From: Dasypus novemcinctus
Lineage: Eukaryota; Chordata; Mammalia; Cingulata; Dasypodidae
Assembly: GCF_030445035.2 (NCBI RefSeq)
Contig: NC_080694.1
Coordinates: 68,711,147 to 68,775,146 of the forward strand
Direction of reading: 5' to 3'
DNA length: 64,000 nucleotides
Shown piece by piece: positions 34,080-44,004 of this stretch. How positions within the stretch are numbered: the first letter of the stretch is position 1; each line of letters begins with the position of its first letter. Made by a program: the position numbers and the translations under genes. The notes under the pieces are model-generated. The model searched no databases. It was not told the origin of the DNA and was given only the letters and a program-made list of their open reading frames with translations.

Positions 34080-34850
34080 ACAAAAAAAAGAAGGAGGGTC
34101 TGACACTGTTTATTGGGATAGGTTAGTACAAGAGTTTGTGAAGATTTGGTAGCTGGTGAAGGGGAGGCAGCCTGGAGTTCTTTAAATGATTGGAATCTCT
34201 CCTATTATTTTAAATGTTGCAGAGCAGAAACAAAGATACAGATTTCTGAATTCACATTGGAAGGTAACACTGTCCTGGCTGCATAACTTGGAAATATTTT
34301 ACTAAAAAGAACACCACATCATATGCAATCATGTATATTAATTCAAAAAAATATTAACAAATGCCATATTACCATGAAGGGGAGACAGGATCAATGATTA
34401 GAACACAAATATTTTGAATAGTAGAAATATATGACAACTATTTTTCTACATTAGAACAGGAAATTGGAAAATATTATATATATAATGCAGCCATGTTTTA
34501 GAATGTACGCCTTCTTAATCCACGTCCTAGCACTCGTGCCAGTGCTTCTCAAAATTTATAATGCAGAGAAGTCACCTGGGAATCTTGTTAAAATGTTGCT
34601 TCTAATTCAGTAGATCTGGAGTGGAGCTGAGGTTCTGCATTTCTTACTCTGATTTCTTGCTCTCAGATGCCGCCAAGTCTTCTGGCCCAAGGACCACATT
34701 GGTCAAGGGTCTGGAAAATCGCCTTCCAGTAGAGGGCAGAGCTGTCTTAGGTGAGACTTCTGTAAATCAGCTTATCTCAGTTGGGTGTAAAGACGGAAGG
34801 AAACTAGAAATCAGGCCGAGAGGTTTGCGAGCCTCAGCCGGATGCTCTGC
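34080..34850. other. no recognised gene
   Basis: AT-rich sequence leading into the CpG-rich block. No feature recognised. Confidence 0.35.
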
Positions 34851-35860
34851 TCGCTGGGGCGATTTCGGCCTCTGACGCCTTAACACACACTCATGAAAAT
34901 ACATTTCTCCACTTTCCGGTTTGAAAGGCTCGGCGTTTCTCCTTGCCAGCCTCCGCTTTGATCAGGGCCAACCACAGCCCAGAAAACGAAAGAAGCCGAG
35001 AGCAAGTTGCCAGTCTCCCCACGCCTCTTGCCATTCCTGCTGCGCCAAAGGGGAGCGCGCTCGGCCCCGGGGCCGCGTGCTGGGGACTCGCTGGCCAGGT
35101 CCCGGCGATAAGGCCCGGGGCGTGGACACGGGGCGCCCCGGCACCAGGCCCTCGGGAAATAGACAGGTTTACTCGGAGGTTAAGCAGGAAAAGGGAAGCC
35201 CGGGAGTTGAGAAAACTGGAGGTGCCGGGGATCGAACCCGGGGCCTCGTGCATGCTAAGCACGCGCTCTACCACTGAGCTACACCCCCCGGACGCGCTGT
35301 TGTTGCCGGGAAAGCCTCCAAGACTGCTCGCCGGCCTGAGTCCTAACTTCACTATTTCTGGAATCTTCGTCGCCGTGGGGTTTTGCTCTAGAGCCAACTG
35401 CAGTCTAGCCCCCAAGCGCCCATCGGTCCCGGGATCGTCGCCTCCGGTTCTCCCGGAGCAGTGTTCCCGCCGCCACCTGCAGGAGTGGATGACACTTTTC
35501 GCCCCGTGTCTTCCCGCTCTCGTCACTGCTTTAAAGGCTTGCAGAAAGTCACACAGAGCGACGCCAGGGGTAGGAAAGAGGGGCCATGTCGGGCCCGGGC
35601 GGGGAGAGGCGAGAGGAGGAGGCGAGAGGAGGAGGCTAGAGGGGCCGCGGCGCCGCCCTGCGCGGGCTCGCTCAGGCCCACCGAGACGCCGACGGGCAGA
35701 GGGGCCAGGGCGCCGGCTAGGACCGCGCCCCCTGGCGGGCAGCAGGAGGACGCCCGGGGCTCCCCAAGGGTGGGCGAGATGTCACCAACCCGACCCTTCT
35801 CCGGGCCTGGGTCCCTGCGTCCCAGCCCATGGGAAGATGGGGCCTCAGCTTCCATCGGAG
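34850..35860. promoter_or_regulatory. CpG-rich block carrying tRNA-Ala-AGC
   Basis: A second CpG-rich block encloses the tRNA-Ala-AGC at 35,217-35,288. Long overlapping frames on both strands (for example 34,943-35,905 plus and 34,891-35,526 minus) run straight through the tRNA. That argues they are chance frames of GC-rich DNA rather than genes. A CpG island over an active tRNA locus is common in mammals. Confidence 0.5.
35217..35288 (-). tRNA. tRNA-Ala-AGC: tRNA-Ala (anticodon AGC)
   Basis: This 72-base cloverleaf has acceptor GGGGGTG pairing with CACCTCC, discriminator A, and anticodon AGC at complement 35,254-35,256. The A box is TAGCTCAGTGG and the B box is GGTTCGATCCC. A TTTT terminator follows immediately (plus-strand AAAA at 35,212-35,215). 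It is close to the canonical human tRNA-Ala-AGC and better conserved than the copy at 6619-6690. Probably functional, inside a CpG-rich block. Confidence 0.96.
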
Positions 35861-36380
35861 AAGTCGTTTATTTGGGCAGAAAGACCTAGTAGGAGAATAC
35901 AGTAAATGATCCTTCTCCATCCAGAGAGTAAAAGGACTTCAGTCATAACTTGAATAAAAGCTTTAGACCAGTCTGCAGAGATTCGCATATGAGAATGAAT
36001 GGGGATTTTCACAAAAATATGGATCCTTGGATCGCCACCCGGAAAACTGAGGAGCGGGGAGACCACAGTGAGGGCGTTTGGGCCCCGTAATTCTCTCCCG
36101 ACCACCACCACATTCTCCGACCTACAATTGAAACATTCATGTGAACTGAGCAAATCTTGGGCCACAAGGAAAGGCTCAGTGAACTCCAAACCGCAGAAAT
36201 AATACACACATCTTTCTCTAACCGTCATGCGATAAAACTCGAAATCAAAAACAAAATGAGAACAAAAGTCTCTTGCACCTAGACATTTTAAAACATGCTA
36301 TAAAATAAATCTTGCATCAAAAGAAAAATACAAAATTCAATTGAATAATTTCTTAAAAATGACAAAAACGTAAATGTGAT

Positions 36381-36752
36381 TGTGGGGTCCAGTGGGTCCC
36401 AGCCCTGGCTGCCCCTCCCTAAGGGAAATTCAGCCCTCAGCACGCCCCAGGATACAAGTTAAACTGTAACAGACCTCCCCACAAGGAAACAATGTACAGA
36501 TGCTATCTTAGGCTGTAATTTCCCCCAGGCTCTACAATTCCTTCCTACAGTAACATCTCCAGACCCCATTCATGTGTTTCATGTGACCCTCACAGAAACT
36601 CTATTACCAAATGTCTTTGTTCTGAGACCCTCCATATTGCTCTTTATTTTCCCCCCTCTTTGCAGACAACTGTCTTCATTCTCTGGACCGCACCTACCAG
36701 AGAAGATCTGTCCTGTCCTTAAGCCCCAATAAATAAAGCTCATACGTGATAT
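36381..36752 (+). mobile_element. probable solo LTR fossil inside L1 ORF2
   Basis: The block starts TGTGGGGTCCAGTGGG and has a pyrimidine-rich patch and a double AATAAATAAAGC poly-A signal near its end. The flanking L1 ORF2 words resume on the right, so this is an insertion. A repeat ATGTGAT lies at 36,374-36,380 and 36,753-36,759, and may be the target duplication. The right end does not finish in the usual CA, so boundaries are approximate. Family unassigned. Confidence 0.55.
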
Positions 36753-37072
36753 ATGTGATACATCAGAATATATGACAAACAGCTAAAATATTTATGAGAA
36801 GGAATTTATACCTTTAAATACCTATATCAGTAACAATGAAAAGTGACTCAAACACAGCTCAAAATGCTGGAAAATGAACAATAAAATAAACTAAAAGAAT
36901 GTGGAAGGAAGGATTGATAAAAGATAAATTTGGGGAAAATTAGTTAGCATAAGGAGGGAGAAGTAATTTTAAAAAGAAAACTACAAGTATAAAATATAGG
37001 AATTCAATGCCCAAATCTTAAGTAAAAATAGTAACAATTAGAATCCGATAGCAGATTAAAAATAGTAATACA

Positions 37073-37399
37073 CGGGAAATGGATTTGGTTCAACCTACAG
37101 AGCTTCCACCTCCCACATAGAAGGTCCAGGGTTCAAACCTGGGGCCTCCTGGCCGGTGTGGTGAGCTGGCCCACACACAGTGCTGAAGTGCAGCCCCACA
37201 TGCAAGGAGTGCTCCTCTCAAGGAGAACCGACCCACGCGAAAAAAGTGCAGCCTGCCCAGGAGTGGTGCTGCACACACTGAGAGCTGACGCAGGAAGATG
37301 ACCAATGAAAAAGAGACACAAGTTCCCAGTGCTGCTGACAAGAAAGCAAGTGGAAAACAATGGGGAAAGGGGAGAGAAATAAATAATAAATGTCTTTTC
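37073..37399 (+). repeat. DAS SINE, long class
   Basis: The head GGGAAATGGATTTGGTTCAAC begins the long body (with GTGCAGCCTGCCCAGGAGTG) and the tail ends AAATAAATAATAAATGTC. The exact 14-base target duplication AAAATAGTAATACA flanks it (37,059-37,072 and 37,400-37,413). It inserted in the L1 ORF2 fragment in the same orientation. Confidence 0.93.
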
Positions 37400-37967
37400 A
37401 AAATAGTAATACATGATTCCAAATGGAATTTATTCCAGGAATGCAAGATCATTCATTATTAGGAGAGCTATTAATATAATCCATTATACTGCAGACCAAA
37501 AGATGGAAAAAAATTATCTCTATAGATGCAGGAAGACATTTGACAGAAGTCAAAATCTATTCAATGTGCTAAAAGCATTCAATAAAATAAAAATTGTGGA
37601 CATTCCTTCACATGATTAAATATATATATATACTTCAGGTCAAAAACTAGCATTTTAGTTCATTGCAAACACTAGAAGCTTTGCTACTGAAGTCAGGAAC
37701 AAAACAAAAATGCCCAGTATGTATCTCCACCTTATTTAATATTGGATTGGAGGCAACAGTCAAGGTAATGAACAAGACAATGTCATTAGGAAGAGGCATA
37801 AGAATTAAAAAGACCAGGGAAAATTTATTTTCACAGGTAAGCTTAAATATCTGTGAAACTCAAGAGTATAAGAACTTGTCAAATAACACACAAAATCAAT
37901 ATCCTTCATATGTACAAAAAAAGTTAGAATATAAATTGCAAAAGAAGCCGCTATTAACAACAGCAAA

Positions 37968-38070
37968 TGAGTAACAAAGAAAGAAAGGAAAAGGAGAGAA
38001 AGAAAAAAAGAGGGAAGGGAAGAAAGGAAAGGGAAAAGAGGGAAGGGAAAAGAAAAGAAATTTTAAAGGA
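37968..38070. repeat. purine-rich simple repeat
   Basis: GAAA/GGAA-rich low-complexity patch inside the L1 remnant. Confidence 0.8.
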
Positions 38071-38342
38071 GAGAAAAAAAATTCCTGGATATAAACTTAA
38101 AAAGAAATTTCCAAAACCTATATGAAGAAAACTATAATATACCCCTGTAAGTCACAAAAATATACTTGGGGATGGTAAAAATAAACAGTATTTTTGTAGA
38201 GAAAGATTCAACTTCATATAAATGTCATTTCTCCCATAGGATAATGTATGAATTTAATAGCAATAAAAATCTTTTTTCCTGTAACTGAGAACTATTTTTA
38301 AGTTTATTTAGAAGAACAAGCAATCAATAATAGCCAAGACTG

Positions 38343-38716
38343 GAAGCAGATTTGGCTCAACTGATCAGAGCATCCACCTACATATGGGAGGTCCAGGGTT
38401 TAAACCCAGGGCCTCCTGGCCCACATGCAGTGCTGATGCACAGGAGTGCCCTGCCATGTAGGGGTGTCCCCCATGCAGGGAAGCCCCGTGTCAGGGCCCT
38501 GCAAGTAGAGCCTACTGGCACGAAAAAAGCACAGCCTGCCCAGGAGTGGCACCACACACACGGAGAGCTGACACAGCAAGATGATGCAACAAAAAAACAG
38601 ACACAGATTCCTGGTGCTGCTGACAAGAATAGAAGCAGACACAGAAGAACACATAGCAAATGGACACAGAGAGCAGACAGCAGGGTGGGGTGGGGTGGAA
38701 GGGGAGAGAAGTTAAA
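38343..38716 (+). repeat. DAS SINE, long class
   Basis: Head AAGCAGATTTGGCTCAACTG, body words GCACAGCCTGCCCAGGAGTG, GACACAGAAGAACACATAGC and a poly-A tail. The anticodon-stem part is drifted. No clear target duplication; the ends may be off by a few bases. Confidence 0.88.
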
Positions 38717-38835
38717 AAAAAACAAAACTCTGGGGCATGACAACATGAGGAGCTCTGAGGACACACTTCTCAGTTGTGATGGGAAAAGGGGGTTTAAAAT
38801 ACTTACAATACATATTGACTATAAAAAATAATATG

Positions 38836-39217
38836 TGGGAAGTGGACTTGGCCCAGTGGTTAGGGCGTCCGTCTACCACATGGGAGGTACAGAGTTCAAA
38901 CCCCAGGCCTCCTTGACCCATGTAGAGCTGGCCCATGAGCAGTGCTGATGCGCACGAGGAGTGCCCTGCCATGCAGGGGTGTCCCCCGCGTAGAGGAGCC
39001 CCACACGCAAGGAGTGCGCCCCATAAGGAGAGCCGCCCAGCATGAAAGAAAGTGCAGCCTGCCCAGGAGTGGCGCTGCACACACAGAGAGATGATGCAAC
39101 AAAAAGAAACAGATTCTCATGCCGCGGACGAAGAAGATGCAGCAAATGGACACAGAGAACAGACAACTGGGGTGGGAGGGAAGGGGAAATAAATAAATAA
39201 ATAAATCTTTAAATAAT
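38836..39217 (+). repeat. DAS SINE, long class, well preserved
   Basis: Head TGGGAAGTGGACTTGGCCC, body words GTGCCCTGCCATGCAGGG, and tail AAATAAATAAATAAATC. The 9-base duplication AATAATATG flanks it (38,827-38,835 and 39,218-39,226). It is close to the family consensus, so it should be one of the younger copies. Confidence 0.93.
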
Positions 39218-39226
39218 AATAATATG

Positions 39227-39811
39227 TAATATTTAAAGTTTCTGGAAATGGCCCTCAGGGCATGTTAAGAAATATTTATTAAAGAAAATTATTAGATCTC
39301 AGGAAAAACCATGGGAGTCTGTGGGTTTGAGCTATGACGCAGCTTTGCGGTCCCTCCTCCAAGCCCAGCTTGACCAAATGCCACCCCAGACTGGTACAGC
39401 CAGGAGCGCCGGCCCTTTCCCCTCCAGCTCCTAGTCTGCAGTCTTTGTATTTTGCTGGTGTGTGCAGGATATTGAAAATTCTCATCCTGTTCCCAACTAC
39501 CTGTGGCAGAGGTGAGTTCAGGGGGAGTGCCCCTGAAAAAATATTTGAAAAAAACTAATTGCTGAAAACTTCCCAAATTTGATGAAAACCATTAATGTAC
39601 ACATCCAAGAACTTCAACAAACTCTAAGTAGGATAAATACAAAGATATCCACAGACAGACACACAAAACAGCTGAAAACCATAGATAACAAGCAAATCTT
39701 GAAAGCAGCAAGGTAAAAATGGCTTGCAAAATGTTAATAATAGGGAAAACTGGGGGGGGGGGAGAGTGTATATGGGAACTCTATTCTCTGCATGATTTTT
39801 CTGTATACCTA
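39227..39811 (+). mobile_element. L1 LINE 3' end, sense, old
   Basis: The words 'gctgaaaacttcccaaatttg', 'acatccaagaacttcaac', 'atcttgaaagcagcaagg' and a terminal 'gtatatgggaactctattctctgcatgattt' follow old L1 sequence up to its 3' end. A MaLR LTR (39,812-40,740) interrupts it. The remaining few bases resume after 40,745 ('tataactctctaataag'). Part of 39,240-39,540 is not assigned. Confidence 0.6.
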
Positions 39812-40740
39812 TGTAGCACTTTGATATTATTGATGAATTCCAAAAAGAAGTATTGGGGGAAGTAGACTTGGTCCAGTGTTTAGGGCATCCGTCTACCACA
39901 TGGGAGGTCCACAGTCCAAACCCCGGGCCTCCTTGACCCGTGTGGAGCTGGCCCATGTGCAGTTCTGATGCGTGCAAGGAGTGCAAGTGCCATTCAGGGG
40001 TGTCCCCCACATAGGGGAGCCCCATGCACAAGGAGTGCACCCCGTAAGGAGAGCCGCCCAATAGGAAAGAAAGTGCAGCCTGCCTAAGAATGGCACTGCA
40101 CACGCAGGAGAGCTGACACAACAAGATGACACAACAAAAAGAAACACAGATTCCCGTGCTGCTGACAACAACAGAAGTGGACAAAGAAGAACACACAGGG
40201 AATAGACACAGAGAACAGACAACTGGGGTGAGGCAGGGCAGGAAATAAATAAATCTTTAAAAACAATAAAAAGAAATATTGGATCATGTTTGTAAACTTA
40301 TCTTTTCCTCTGGGCATATAAGATTATATTGGATTCAGAGGTTAACTTGATTACTTAATGAAGTAAACCTCTTGTGTCAGTAGGACACTGAGTACCTGCA
40401 CCTTGATGGGTGGGGACTCACAGATAAAAGGCATCTCAAAGGATAGAGTTGAGGGTTTATTATGTTGGAATTTGATGCTGAAGCCTTAAGCTGGAGCCCC
40501 AGGAAGTAAGCACACAGAGGAAATAGCAGCAAGCCCCAGGAAGGGAGGAACCCCAGAAGCCTGAACCCTCACAGGTGTCGGCAGCCGTCTTGCTCCAACA
40601 CCTGAAAATAGACTTTGATGAGGGAAGTAACTTATGCCTTATGGCCTGGTATCTGTAAGCTACTACCCCAAATAAATACCCTTTATAAACATCACCAATT
40701 TCTGGTATTTTACATCAGCAGCCCTTTGCTGATTAATATA
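39812..40740 (+). mobile_element. ERVL-MaLR-type solo LTR with a DAS SINE inside
   Basis: This fossil starts TGTAGCACTTTGATATTATTG and ends GCTGATTAATATA, the MaLR start and end. It carries AATAAATACC in the expected place. A 5-base target duplication ACCTA flanks it at 39,807-39,811 and 40,741-40,745. The same LTR type is at 61,246-62,085. A DAS SINE (39,857-40,267) is inserted near its start, so the LTR is the older of the two. No internal sequence is present. Confidence 0.85.
39857..40267 (+). repeat. DAS SINE, long class
   Basis: Head GGGAAGTAGACTTGGTCCAG, the full body, and tail AAATAAATAAATC. It inserted in a MaLR solo LTR. The 15-base duplication AAAAAGAAGTATTGG / AAAAAGAAATATTGG flanks it at 39,842-39,856 and 40,268-40,282, with one mismatch. 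Confidence 0.93.
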
Positions 40741-40745
40741 ACCTA

Positions 40746-41059
40746 TAACTCTCTAATAAGAATAAAATAACTTTTTAAATTTTTAAACTTTTCTTAGCTC
40801 TGTACACTGAAAATGCCTAGAAATAATGACCAGGTGAATAGCAAAGTGAACCCTTAGGGCCCAGGCATTCATCTCTACAACTTCTACAAACAGGAACTTG
40901 TGTTTCTTTGAGAAATAGCTGAATTTAGGTATTTGGAAAAATAAATGTACAAAATAATACTGGAACATCTTATGATATAGGAAAACAAGGTTTCTATCAA
41001 GGGCTCCTTGGGTCATGTCAAAAGAATTCAGGAGATATAGGGACCTCATATTTTTTTAA
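40746..41059. other. no recognised gene
   Basis: AT-rich spacer between the L1 remnant and the provirus. The last bases, ATGTAAC, form the left part of the proviral target duplication. Confidence 0.4.
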
Positions 41060-41065
41060 TGTAAC

Positions 41066-41491
41066 TGTCGGAGTTGTGGACCCAAAGGGTATCGGGAATG
41101 AAAGACAAAGAGAGATGGGGATCAGGGGATCTGAGAGCATTGAAGCCTCAAGCTCATCAGACAACTTTATTAATATCAGGGGCTTCTTTATATACCCCAA
41201 GCAATCATGAGAATCAGCAACTATTCTAGCTAACAATTCCCATTCTTGAAAACACAGTGCACAGTGGATAAGATAGTAACCAAAGGTCAAGATGTTCTAT
41301 TATGTTATTGAAACAAATATACTCATAAATCTTGTTACCCAGGTTACTTGTACTATCAAGTCCTGGTTCTGCCAGAACGTTATGTTTCCCTGAGAGATTA
41401 GCCACCTGCATGTATATCTCTAGGGACAACATGACCCAGTGGTCAGAAAGTAACTTGCTACTATGGAAACAGCATGCCTTTGTTTCCCACA
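41066..41491 (-). repeat. 3' LTR of the betaretrovirus-like provirus
   Basis: Reads TGTGGGAAACAAAGG to CCGACA on the minus strand. It holds a TATA-like GGGGTATATAAAG and AATAAAGTTGTCTG (complement 41,166-41,171 for the signal). Its outer edge abuts the polypurine tract. Confidence 0.95.
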
Positions 41492-41507
41492 TTTCCCCCT
41501 TTTTTTT
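41492..41507 (-). other. polypurine tract
   Basis: AAAAAAAAGGGGGAAA on the minus strand directly precedes the 3' LTR. This is the plus-strand DNA priming site in retroviral reverse transcription. Confidence 0.9.
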
Positions 41508-41984
41508 AGTCAGGGTGGCTGTGCCTGTCTTAGGTTGCCCTCCTCTGAGAGTCTTACCCATCACTGGCTACCAGCCAAGCACACTGACCATGGTGAACTA
41601 TATCAGGTTTTTTGCAAGTACCAAATTATTAGTTTGTTCCATCGCATCAACATGGTGCAGTCTTTGGCATACTTCTCATCCCAGTCAAGCAAAAACAATG
41701 AGCAACAAGATTAACACACAAAGTCTTATTCCTAATGCTGATAAAAAATGTTGAGACTTCCACTAATTTACTGGATTAAACTTATTGAAATGAGAAATCA
41801 AATCATTAAAGATAACCTTATCTTTAGCTACATAAATCTGATTATGAGACATTTCTAATATTTTTTCTGTAATTCTTCTAATTCTAATGACATATTACCT
41901 TTATGACCTATCAAATGATTTTAATCTTTTCCCAAACATAGAATTATTATAAGCAAGTGGAGTAATACAAAAGTTAATTTCATT

Positions 41985-43301
41985 TCAATCACATTTTAAT
42001 CCCCTACATAGATTTAAGTTATATACTTGATCTCCAAGATGTAAAACTGCTGATTCTAAATCATTAACTCTACTGTTTAATTCTTCATCAATATGTTCTT
42101 GACTATGCCATAAGTCACTAGCATTTTTATGCCAATCATGCACATATTGTTGAGTTTGCACAGTCTCGTGCAAGGCCACGGGAGCTGTAGTGGCAGCTGC
42201 AATAACACCAATCAGCCCTAGTATGCCAGCTATTAGCAGTCCCACAAATCACCTCGAGCCATATGGAACAGCAGTTGACTCTCAGGTGACGATTGCCAAA
42301 CTCGGTTCAGTCGCACTGGAATCCACACTCCCCGCCGCCTTCGAGCCATTGTAATGAAATCTCCATTCTGTAAAATGTTCTCAGACAAACAGGTATGCAA
42401 GGCCCCACTTTTATAAAATAGAGCATTCTCGGTTATGGTTAATTTTCCAACCACAAACACATAAGGATCTCTTACACACGACTGAAAATGATGAATTTGA
42501 TCTAAATGCAGATATTGACCATTCTTACTATTATTCCCAATCTATTCTATAGTAGGAGCTATTCCTAGAAAAACTTTCCACAGATTCTTCTGCTTGTGTA
42601 TAGATGTAATATTACACCATGGAGAAGGGATCTATTTCCCTTTATATTTCCAAACACTATTATTGTTAGTAAAAATTATTTTTTTCATCCAAATCAAGGG
42701 ATTCATGAAAGGGATATTGCATATTACTAATTTGTTGTCCTTTACTATTTAACCCATACCAAATAAATCTGCTGTTATATTTAGTGGGACTCCTCATAAG
42801 GGCACTTTCCCACACTATTCCATAGGAATCATTAAAAATGACAGATCTTCTTCCTATATGGCACTCTTGCTATCCTTCTTTATCCCTACTGTCTTTTTGT
42901 GGACAATCATAAGTAGGATTTTCAGTCATTATAAAATTGTAAGAGAGAAATAACATCACAATAGACTGAGTATTATTAGTTTTGAAGATAATCATGGTCC
43001 AATTTTCAACATACATACAGGAAGGATGATTACCAATGCATAAGGGTCGATAATCAAATGGTAATACAAGATTATAGATTCTTTGTCTTTCCTGATGGGG
43101 TTTAATTGGTGATCGATCATCAATTGGTACAGGGAATATATGGGTCTTATTCAGATATATATGAAAGAATGGATCTTTCCAGGTTAACACTCTAAGTAAT
43201 GGGGGGTTAGGTATATAGGCCCAATAAGTGTAATTACCTGCAGCTTCCTCATTACTTACGATCACCTTCTTCAGAAGTTGTAGGAGACCCCATCTCTTCA
43301 T
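41985..43301 (-). pseudogene. env remnant, betaretrovirus-like
   Basis: Fragments match the HERV-K(HML-2)-like envelope. In the surface part there is NYTYWAYIPNPPLL and later PIDDRSPIKP (near 43,230-43,080). A later fragment has RRGVWIPVRLNR (near 42,310). A transmembrane fragment has GLLIAGILGLIGVIAAATTA then NDLESAVLHLGDQV (near 42,200-42,020). It is a broken fossil. Confidence 0.88.
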
Positions 43302-43344
43302 TCCGAGGTTTAATCCTCTTCGCAGGTAACCAAATTTGTTCTCC

Positions 43345-43757
43345 TTTTTTTTTTTTTTAAAGATTTATTTATTTCTCTCCCCTCCCCCCCCAGTTGTCTG
43401 TTCTCTTTGTCTATTTGCTGCATCATCGTCTTTGTCTGCTTCTGTTGTTGTCAGCGGCACGGGAATCTGTGTTTCTTTTTGTTGCGTCATCTTGTTGTGT
43501 CTGCTCTCCATGTGTGCGGCACCATTCCTGGACAGGTTGCACTTTCTTTCACGCTGGGTGGCTCTCCTTGCGGGGCACACTCCTTGTACATGGGGCTCCC
43601 CTATGTGGGGGACACCCCTGCGTGGCCGGGCACTCCCTGCACATATCAGCACTGTGCATGGGCCAGCTCCACATGGGTCAAGGAGGCCCGGGGTTTGAAC
43701 TGTAGACCTTCCATGTGGTAGACGGATGCCCTAACCACTGGGCCAAGTCTGCTTCCC
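43345..43757 (-). repeat. DAS SINE, long class, inserted in the provirus
   Basis: On the minus strand it runs from GGGAAGCAGACTTGGCCCAG to an AAATAAATAAATC(T) tail followed by poly-A. An exact 8-base duplication TGTTCTCC flanks it at 43,337-43,344 and 43,758-43,765. It must postdate the provirus, so it gives a relative date for DAS activity. Confidence 0.95.
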
Positions 43758-44004
43758 TGTTCTCCATTTTCTGAAATGACAAGAGCATAGCCTCATCCCC
43801 ATGCTCTGATCCTGCCTTTTTTCCATTCATTGCTTGAAATATCTTTCCAGAATATTGGTTGATCTTCATTTCCTGTGGCCACTGTAGATGTTTGACATTT
43901 TCCAAAGTGACATTCCTGAGGTGTCAATGAATTATAAACATTAAGAAAATTTAAAGTAAATAAAGCTTTTGCCAATTGATCTTTTGGTGTTATAATACCA
44001 TCTC

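Larger units (their letters stand above)
36112..38342 (+). mobile_element. L1 LINE ORF2 fragment, sense, nested insertions
   Basis: The order follows L1 ORF2. An endonuclease-end region lies near 36,130-36,300 ('ggccacaaggaaaggctcag', 'gataaaactcgaaatc'), and later 'atgacaaacagctaaaat' and 'aaactaaaagaatgtgg'. RT-core homology follows at 37,413-37,974: 'GIYSRNARSFIIRR', 'INIIHYTADQKME', 'FNVLKAFNKIKI', then 'LKSGTKQKCPVC' and 'TLFNIGLEA'. These correspond to L1 'GFIPGMQ..', 'HHINRTKDKNHMI' and '[22 protein letters not shown]'. The YADD active-site region was not found. It is heavily frameshifted and interrupted by a solo LTR (36,381-36,752) and a DAS SINE (37,073-37,399), so it is dead. Confidence 0.8.

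Noticed and set aside
34943-35905. A 320-codon open frame
   Set aside because: It runs straight through the tRNA-Ala-AGC gene at 35,217-35,288 and has no recognised domain. A minus-strand frame overlaps the same region.
37120-40000. tRNA-like B boxes (GGTTCAAACC) at DAS SINE copies
   Set aside because: They are SINE heads with a degraded anticodon stem, long bodies, A-rich tails and target duplications, not tRNA genes.
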